A DNA stretch of 10,274 bases from Methanomicrobiales archaeon. GTDB lineage: Archaea; Halobacteriota; Methanomicrobia; Methanomicrobiales; Methanoculleaceae. Below are positions 6,307 through 10,274 of the stretch, one piece after another. The notes under the pieces are model-generated. The model saw only the letters and a program-made list of their open reading frames with translations. It was not told where the DNA came from and did no database searches. Position 1 is the stretch's first letter. Each line of letters opens with the position of its first letter. Made by a program: the position numbers and the translations under genes. The stretch lies in the NCBI GenBank assembly GCA_019136335.1, contig JAGVUK010000065.1:1-10274 (forward strand), given 5' to 3'.

Positions 6307-7623
6307 ATGATGGAACACAGATTCCTGTGTCTTGTGTGCATCCTCATGGTGGCGCTCACGACGGGCGTGAGCGGGGCACCGGTGGTGAATCCCGCGGTGC
6401 AGGTGACGACAGACCGGAGTGACCAGATCACCCCGGCCATCGACGGCGACTGGCTCGTCTGGGTCGACGGGCGGCACGGCGGCGCTGATATCTACCTCTA
6501 TGATTTCGCCGCCGGCAAGGAGACCCGGATCACCAATGGGACCGCTGTCGCGCTCTGGCCGGATATCTCGGGGAGCCGGATCGTCTGGCAAGATAACCGG
6601 TTGGGCGACCCTGAGATCTGGCTGTACGATGCGGCGGCAGGCAACGAGACCCGGATCACGAACGAGACCGGCGGCCAGGTCATGCCGGCGATCGACGGCG
6701 ACCGGGTCGTCTGGCTTGACAGGAGAGCCGGGAACGCGGGCGGCGTCTACGCCATGAACCTGACGACCCGGGCGACGGTGCGGGTCTCTGCCGGCCCGGT
6801 GGAGGGGGATCCCCTGATCGTCTCGCCCGACGTCTCGGGGGGGACGATCGTCTGGGCGGACGGGCGCGGCGGGAACTACACGGTCTTTGTCAGCCGGGAG
6901 GGGGGAGAGCCCGTGCCGCTTGCAAACGGCAGCGCGCTGCAGGGGTTCCCGGCGGTCTCCGGCGACCGGGTCGTCTGGTCGGAGGTCCATAACGGGTCAG
7001 CATCGGTTGTCGTCCACAACCTTGCCACGGGCGAGGAGGAGCGGGTCAGCGCCGGGCCGCCGGGGGTAGCCGCCTACCCTGACATCTCCGGAAACCTGGT
7101 CGTCTGGCAGAACGTCACGGGCCGGGATACCGACGACGTCTACCTGCTCGACCTTGCCGCCGGTGAGACACGGCGGATCACCGGCGACAACGCATCGCAG
7201 TACCTCCCGCGGGTATCAGGCAACCGGGTTGTCTGGATGGGTAACCGGTCAGGGGACTGGGATATCTATCTTCTCACCCTCGGAAACGCAAGTCGGTACA
7301 CCTTCGGTATGGGCGATAACGGGCAGAACGTCACCGTCCCGGTGAAGAGCGAGGTTGTCATCAGCCTTGCCGAGAACCCGACCACCGGCTACACCTGGAA
7401 CGCAACGGTATCGCCGGGGCTCACCGTCACCGCCGACCGCTACGCGCAGAACATGACAGCGGAGGGGATGCTCGGCGCCGGCGGTCTCCACACCTGGACG
7501 CTCGTGCCTGAAAAGTCCGGGATATTCACGTTCTCGGCGGTCTACCGGCGGCCCTGGGAGAACCTGACCGGGGCCGAAGAGCGGTTTGATCTCACTATAA
7601 CAGCCGTGAACGGAGCAGGGTGA
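6307..7623 (+). CDS. Exported seven-repeat beta-propeller fused to a chagasin-type (I42) protease-inhibitor domain
   Basis: A 438-residue protein. Residues 1-23 are a signal peptide (hydrophobic 7-19, small residues VSGA at the cut). Seven repeats of 41-47 residues follow, each with a pattern like P-x-I-S-G-x-R-V-V-W-x-D-x-R-x-G-x-x-D-I-Y-L-Y-D-x-A-A-G-x-E-T-R-I-T. The marker tryptophans are 52, 94, 136, 183, 224, 267 and 310, the number expected for a closed seven-bladed TolB/WD40-like propeller. About 335-436 form a second domain with the three binding-loop motifs of chagasin/amoebiasin cysteine-protease inhibitors: NPTTGYTW (357-364), GAGG (390-393) and RPWE (415-418). Several Asn-x-Ser/Thr sites could carry archaeal N-glycans. 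The likely role is at the cell surface; protease inhibition is inferred from motifs only. The start may be 6310 (second Met). Its C-terminal coding sequence recurs at 8849-8902. Confidence 0.88.
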   Translation: MMEHRFLCLVCILMVALTTGVSGAPVVNPAVQVTTDRSDQITPAIDGDWLVWVDGRHGGADIYLYDFAAGKETRITNGTAVALWPDISGSRIVWQDNRLGDPEIWLYDAAAGNETRITNETGGQVMPAIDGDRVVWLDRRAGNAGGVYAMNLTTRATVRVSAGPVEGDPLIVSPDVSGGTIVWADGRGGNYTVFVSREGGEPVPLANGSALQGFPAVSGDRVVWSEVHNGSASVVVHNLATGEEERVSAGPPGVAAYPDISGNLVVWQNVTGRDTDDVYLLDLAAGETRRITGDNASQYLPRVSGNRVVWMGNRSGDWDIYLLTLGNASRYTFGMGDNGQNVTVPVKSEVVISLAENPTTGYTWNATVSPGLTVTADRYAQNMTAEGMLGAGGLHTWTLVPEKSGIFTFSAVYRRPWENLTGAEERFDLTITAVNGAG

Positions 7624-7921
7624 GGAAAAAGAGGCTCCGGCGTCCGGGGGTTTCGGGGGATCGCGCTACTTGCCGGGCTGATGGAGGCATGGAAGCCCCG
7701 GGGGCCTTGGTCTGCGGCATAACCGGGCCGGTTCATGGTGCGGCATACCGTTAATGCTATGGAGGAGTTCAGCCGGAAAAAATGGTATGCCTGATCGAGG
7801 CCATCCCGGCACACCCCTCCCGGTCGCGAGAGAGCGACACCCCGAGGCCAGCTCCCTGCTGCATTACGTGAGAACCCTCCGGGCCGTGTTGTTCCTCGAT
7901 CGTCTGATGCTTTTCACGATC
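7624..7921. other. Convergent intergenic region
   Basis: 298 bases between the ends of two convergent genes. It is mostly GC-rich and has no convincing coding frame, RNA gene or long T tract. A small inverted repeat GTCGC-gagaga-GCGAC lies near 7823-7838 and could form a hairpin. I see nothing else. Confidence 0.4.
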
Positions 7922-8497
7922 TCATCCATAACTGAAACTTCCGGGATCAAATGTATGCGCATACCACTCTCCAAACCGATCCATCTGGCTGCCCTGCCAG
8001 TTGACTGCCTGTTTATACCCTGCAAGGTGCTGGCTGTCAGAGTATTCCGACCCGCGGAGTATCGTGAGTATCGGCGCTTCACCCAGATACGGTGAATCTA
8101 CAACGACGTACCATTCAGCAGGATTGCGCACCTGCACCACGTAGCCCCAGCTGGTCACCCCCCGGGCACTTAACTCCGGGTAGTAGGAGAAACCAGAACC
8201 CAGCATATAGTTTGAGTAATCCCCGGGTCCCATCGTGTAGATGTTCACCGGAACAGATGAACTTACGGCGACGTATACCTCGTCACCGGAAAGAAGGAAT
8301 AGTGCAGGGGGCAGCGTCCCCGGCATGACCATGCCGTTGTAGATCTGTGTGACATAGGCATGCTGGTATACAAACGGAGAGGGGTATGAGAATGGAGAGG
8401 GTTGCTGTTGTTGTACCGGTCCGAATGGCAGGTACGCCATCGCACCGGGTACAAGGCTGATGAGGAGGATTAACCCGAGCATATAGACTTTTCTCAT
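7922..8497 (-). CDS. Secreted protein of unknown function
   Basis: 191 residues. The N-terminus MRKVYMLGLILLISLVPGAMA is a clear signal peptide with a likely cut after AMA (residue 21). It is followed by a Pro/Gln/Ser-rich stretch (23-46), then one beta-rich domain (about 48-191). The segment VYVAVSSSVPVNIYTMGPGDYSNYMLGSGFSYYPELSARGVTSW, then EWYVVVDSP, recalls the beta-sandwich layout of PPC or GOLD/emp24-like domains; this is resemblance by eye. There are no cysteines and no C-terminal anchor, so it may be released or bound to the S-layer. The frame is open to 8617, but 8497 gives the signal peptide at the N-terminus and has GGAGA nine bases upstream (8506-8510). A TATATAT box lies at 8573-8579. 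It sits between the two chagasin-domain copies on the opposite strand. Confidence 0.75.
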   Translation of the reverse strand: MRKVYMLGLILLISLVPGAMAYLPFGPVQQQQPSPFSYPSPFVYQHAYVTQIYNGMVMPGTLPPALFLLSGDEVYVAVSSSVPVNIYTMGPGDYSNYMLGSGFSYYPELSARGVTSWGYVVQVRNPAEWYVVVDSPYLGEAPILTILRGSEYSDSQHLAGYKQAVNWQGSQMDRFGEWYAHTFDPGSFSYG

Positions 8498-8572
8498 CCG
8501 GATCGTCTCCAGGAACTTCGGTTCCCTACGACATCTTGCCATACGGCGCACCCGCAACCCTGCCTGATGACC

Positions 8573-8579
8573 ATATATA
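8573..8579 (-). promoter_or_regulatory. TATA element of the secreted-protein gene
   Basis: On the minus strand TATATAT (8579-8573) predicts a start near 8550, leaving a leader of about 50 bases with a good ribosome-binding GGAG (8510-8507) before the ATG at 8497. Confidence 0.5.
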
Positions 8580-8730
8580 CTTTTGTCAGGCCGGGACACA
8601 AGCCCCGTGACTGCCACAAATTGGAGTTGTTTTCTCCTGGTGTTTATGGGCAGCTGCCCCGTTTTTCTGATTGCGTCCCTGCCTGCTGTATGAACATGGC
8701 CGCCCTGGGATTTTCATCGGGTATGCCTGT

Positions 8731-8924
8731 GGCCGCACGACCATGTGGTTTTGCTGGAATCGCCTGACCACCTGGGAGGGGGTAGTAAGCGCCGGCAGAG
8801 CCTATACGGTTGATTGTGCCCGGAGATCCAGGTCATGGCTGTCTCCGGGCGGCCCTGGGAGAACCTGACCGGGGCTGAAGAGCGGTTTAACCTCACCATA
8901 ACGACGGGAGACCGGGCGGGGTGA
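8731..8924 (+). pseudogene. Decayed second copy of the chagasin domain
   Basis: From 8849 to 8902 the DNA matches the 3' end of the propeller-inhibitor gene (7548-7601) at 50 of 54 positions, counted by hand. It reads RPWENLTGAEERFNLTIT and ends with a stop at 8922-8924. Further upstream the likeness is faint. In another frame TTMWFCWNR recalls NPTTGYTWN, and GVVSAGRAYT recalls the GAGG loop. A stop at 8811-8813 in the frame of the conserved tail, and apparent loss of the strand before it, show a frameshift and deletion. No start, signal peptide or propeller precedes it. A 29-residue frame from ATG 8835 remains open, but I see no ribosome-binding site, so it is probably not a gene. Confidence 0.7.
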
Positions 8925-8958
8925 TGCCTCACCCGGTGCGGCCCGGCCCCGGGCTACC

Positions 8959-8966
8959 TATATATA
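8959..8966 (+). promoter_or_regulatory. TATA element, probably of the second propeller gene
   Basis: TATATATA (8959-8966, inside the palindrome CTATATATAG) is the only strong TATA-like site between the chagasin remnant and the ATG at 9215. Transcription from about 8990 would give an unusually long leader of about 225 bases. Because the box is palindromic, its direction is set by the unseen BRE, so the assignment is tentative. Confidence 0.4.
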
Positions 8967-9010
8967 GTGGGGTCGCTATCGGGCTGCAGCGTGGGGGTGG
9001 TGGGTCAGGA

Positions 9011-9078
9011 TGCGCACCCCGTTGAGGGTCCTTCCCCGCTGTATCTGCCCTGTTCACCGATATTCCCGGGGGTGCGCA
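9011..9078. repeat. Inverted repeat in the long leader
   Basis: TGCGCACCCC (9011-9020) and GGGGTGCGCA (9069-9078) are perfect 10-base inverted arms separated by 48 bases. They lie in the presumed untranslated leader of the downstream propeller gene. A second potential fold with GCCCTC / GAGGGC and CCTCGCC / GGCGAGG arms lies at about 9148-9188, just before the ribosome-binding site. They may form mRNA structure; I do not recognise a known riboswitch. Confidence 0.4.
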
Positions 9079-9202
9079 GCGCCCCTCCACCGGCCATACC
9101 ACCGACTTCACCATTCTACGCCGTAAGGGGAACCTGGACGCATACGCCCTCATGCCGGAGCCTCGCCCCCGCACGAGGGCCGGCGAGGTTTGTACGTTAT
9201 CA

Positions 9203-9207
9203 GGAGG
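9203..9207 (+). promoter_or_regulatory. Ribosome-binding site of the second propeller gene
   Basis: GGAGG lies seven bases before ATG 9215 and is the strongest Shine-Dalgarno sequence in the window. It settles the start of the following gene. Confidence 0.8.
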
Positions 9208-9214
9208 TATCAGT

Positions 9215-10274
9215 ATGAAACGGTTCATACGTATAACGGCAGTTGCTGCTGTTCTGGTCATCGCCGTTCTGCTTGTCGCAGGCGTGGCCTCAGCGCAACT
9301 CTTCCCGCCGGGTCCGGGACCGACCCAGACCATACCGGGTCCGGGACCGACCCAGACCATACCGGGTCCGGGACCGACCCAGACCATACCGGGTCCGGGA
9401 CCGGGTCCGTCCGGGGCGACGGCGATCACAAGCGGGCCGGGGGATAAGGGGTTCCCTGCAATCTCGGGCAACACCATTGTCTGGCTTGACAACAGCACCA
9501 TGTCGGTGCAGGTCTACGATGCTGCATCCGGGCGGAGCATGACGGTCCCGGGGAACAACACCTATGCGGTGGTGTCCATGCGGCAGGTTGATGTTTCAGG
9601 AAACTACGTCGTCTGGACCGGCGTGAGCGCCGCGACGATGTCGTCCGAGATCTACCTCTACGATACTGCGAGGGGTTCGGTGACTCCGCTCACGAACGAT
9701 CAGGCCTACCAGATGTCGCCGTCCATATCGGGAGACACCATCTGCTGGAACGAGATCGACATGGCGACCGGGAAAGGCAAGGTCTACGTGTATGGTATCG
9801 CTGCCCGGCAGGGCGGTTCGCTGGTCAGTGAGAATGCGTCGGGCGAGTCTGCGCCCAACCAGCTCTTCCCGGCCGTCGGCGGGGATACCCTCGCCTGGTT
9901 CGACGACGGCGGGAATGTGAGCGGCCACCTTGACCTCACCTGGCTCTCCCTGTCCACCGGGGATTCGGTGACGTTTGAGTCGTCAAGCAACCCGGTCAGC
10001 CCCCCCGCGGTTTCAAGCGATGGGAGACTGATCGCCTGGGTCGCTGAGAAGAACGGGACGCCCCTCCTGTTCATGGCGGATACCGTTGCACTCAAGGTAG
10101 GACGGGTCACCGATACCGGGGCCATGCCGGCCAATCCCGCCGTCGACGGCGACTATATCGTCTGGACCGACTACCGGAACGGGAACGGCGATATCTATCT
10201 CTTCGATGTCCGGAGCGGGCAGGAGAGGCAGATCACGTCCGACAGCGCCGAAGAGGCGTTCCCGGATATATCCA
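9215..10274 (+). CDS. Exported beta-propeller protein with a Pro/Gly repeat linker, 3' end outside the window
   Basis: 353 codons are visible and the frame is open at the window edge. The signal peptide MKRFIRIT plus a hydrophobic stretch (8-24) ends in ASA, with a likely cut after residue 27. Residues 32-66 form a Pro/Gly linker with three units of PGPGPTQTI and a fourth partial one. Propeller repeats like those of the 6307 gene follow (P-x-I-S-G-x-x-I-V-W ... I-Y-L-Y-D), with marker tryptophans at 90, 134, 178, 228, 275 and 317; a seventh begins at EEAFPDIS (346-353). The best repeats are SSEIYLYDTARGSVTPLTND and DGDYIVWTDYRNGNGDIYLF. The propeller would sit outside the cell, held off by the linker. 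Binding partner and catalytic role are unknown. What follows the propeller, perhaps a membrane anchor or a chagasin domain, cannot be seen. It is a paralogue of the upstream propeller protein. Confidence 0.88.
   Translation, partial: MKRFIRITAVAAVLVIAVLLVAGVASAQLFPPGPGPTQTIPGPGPTQTIPGPGPTQTIPGPGPGPSGATAITSGPGDKGFPAISGNTIVWLDNSTMSVQVYDAASGRSMTVPGNNTYAVVSMRQVDVSGNYVVWTGVSAATMSSEIYLYDTARGSVTPLTNDQAYQMSPSISGDTICWNEIDMATGKGKVYVYGIAARQGGSLVSENASGESAPNQLFPAVGGDTLAWFDDGGNVSGHLDLTWLSLSTGDSVTFESSSNPVSPPAVSSDGRLIAWVAEKNGTPLLFMADTVALKVGRVTDTGAMPANPAVDGDYIVWTDYRNGNGDIYLFDVRSGQERQITSDSAEEAFPDIS
9308..9403 (+). repeat. 27-bp tandem repeat, three full copies plus a partial
   Basis: Three identical 27-base units (9308-9334, 9335-9361, 9362-9388), each beginning CCGGGTCCGGGACCGACC, then a partial fourth (9389-9403). 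The unit length is a multiple of three, so copy-number change keeps the frame. The repeat encodes PGPGPTQTI in the linker between signal peptide and propeller. Perfect identity between copies suggests recent expansion by slippage or unequal recombination. Confidence 0.95.

Noticed and set aside
5259..6440. 393-codon minus-strand frame opposite the acyl-CoA synthetase gene
   Set aside because: Antisense shadow without recognisable domains; it also crosses the terminator and the next promoter.
8835..8924. Short gene of 29 codons starting at ATG 8835
   Set aside because: No ribosome-binding site or signal peptide; the sequence is only the tail of a domain whose other parts are frameshifted away.
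9308..9403. CRISPR-like repeat array
   Set aside because: The 27-base units are directly adjacent with no spacers and lie in frame inside a coding sequence.
9190..9542. Other-frame Arg/Asp/Pro-rich proteins over the tandem repeat
   Set aside because: The frame from 9215 has the strong GGAGG, a signal peptide and a propeller running to the window end; the others are by-products of the repeat.

Overview
The window looks like chromosomal DNA of a methanogenic euryarchaeon of the order Methanomicrobiales, probably Methanoculleus or a close relative. This is inferred from four things: a fused fae-hps gene, a tRNA-Trp whose intron is a box C/D guide RNA, AT-rich TATA elements instead of bacterial -35/-10 promoters, and GC-rich genes for exported beta-propeller proteins. 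No database search was possible, so the genus is an inference.

Layout. 1-1154: an IS66-family DDE transposase that enters from the left edge. Its end lies directly beside the promoter of a small lipoprotein gene (1200-1604). 1605-1936: an intergenic stretch with a decayed partial repeat of the lipoprotein gene and a possible coding remnant on the minus strand. 1937-3118 (minus): fae-hps, linking formaldehyde/tetrahydromethanopterin chemistry to ribulose monophosphate metabolism. 3366-4055: a YetF/DUF421-type membrane protein with an unusual, apparently non-family C-terminal tail. 4194-4346 (minus): tRNA-Trp(CCA) with a 79-nt intron. 4437-6137: a complete acyl-CoA synthetase (AMP-forming), divergent from the tRNA gene. 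6307-7623: an exported seven-repeat propeller fused to a chagasin-type (I42) protease-inhibitor domain. 7922-8497 (minus): a small secreted protein of unknown function. 8731-8924: a decayed second copy of the chagasin domain. 9215 to the right edge: a second exported propeller with a 27-bp tandem repeat encoding a Pro/Gly linker.

How the genes relate. The left and middle parts hold unrelated single genes, each with its own promoter: central metabolism, a tRNA, a membrane protein and fatty or organic acid activation. The right third (6307-10274) is a coherent island of exported proteins. Shared propeller repeats and a nearly identical chagasin fragment 1.3 kb apart show that it grew and decayed by duplication. 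I found no CRISPR array, defence cassette or rRNA gene. The best-supported special element is the tRNA-Trp intron: its two guides fall exactly on tRNA positions 34 and 39 by the box D/D' plus-five rule. This is a known archaeal design, seen here with C rather than U at position 39.
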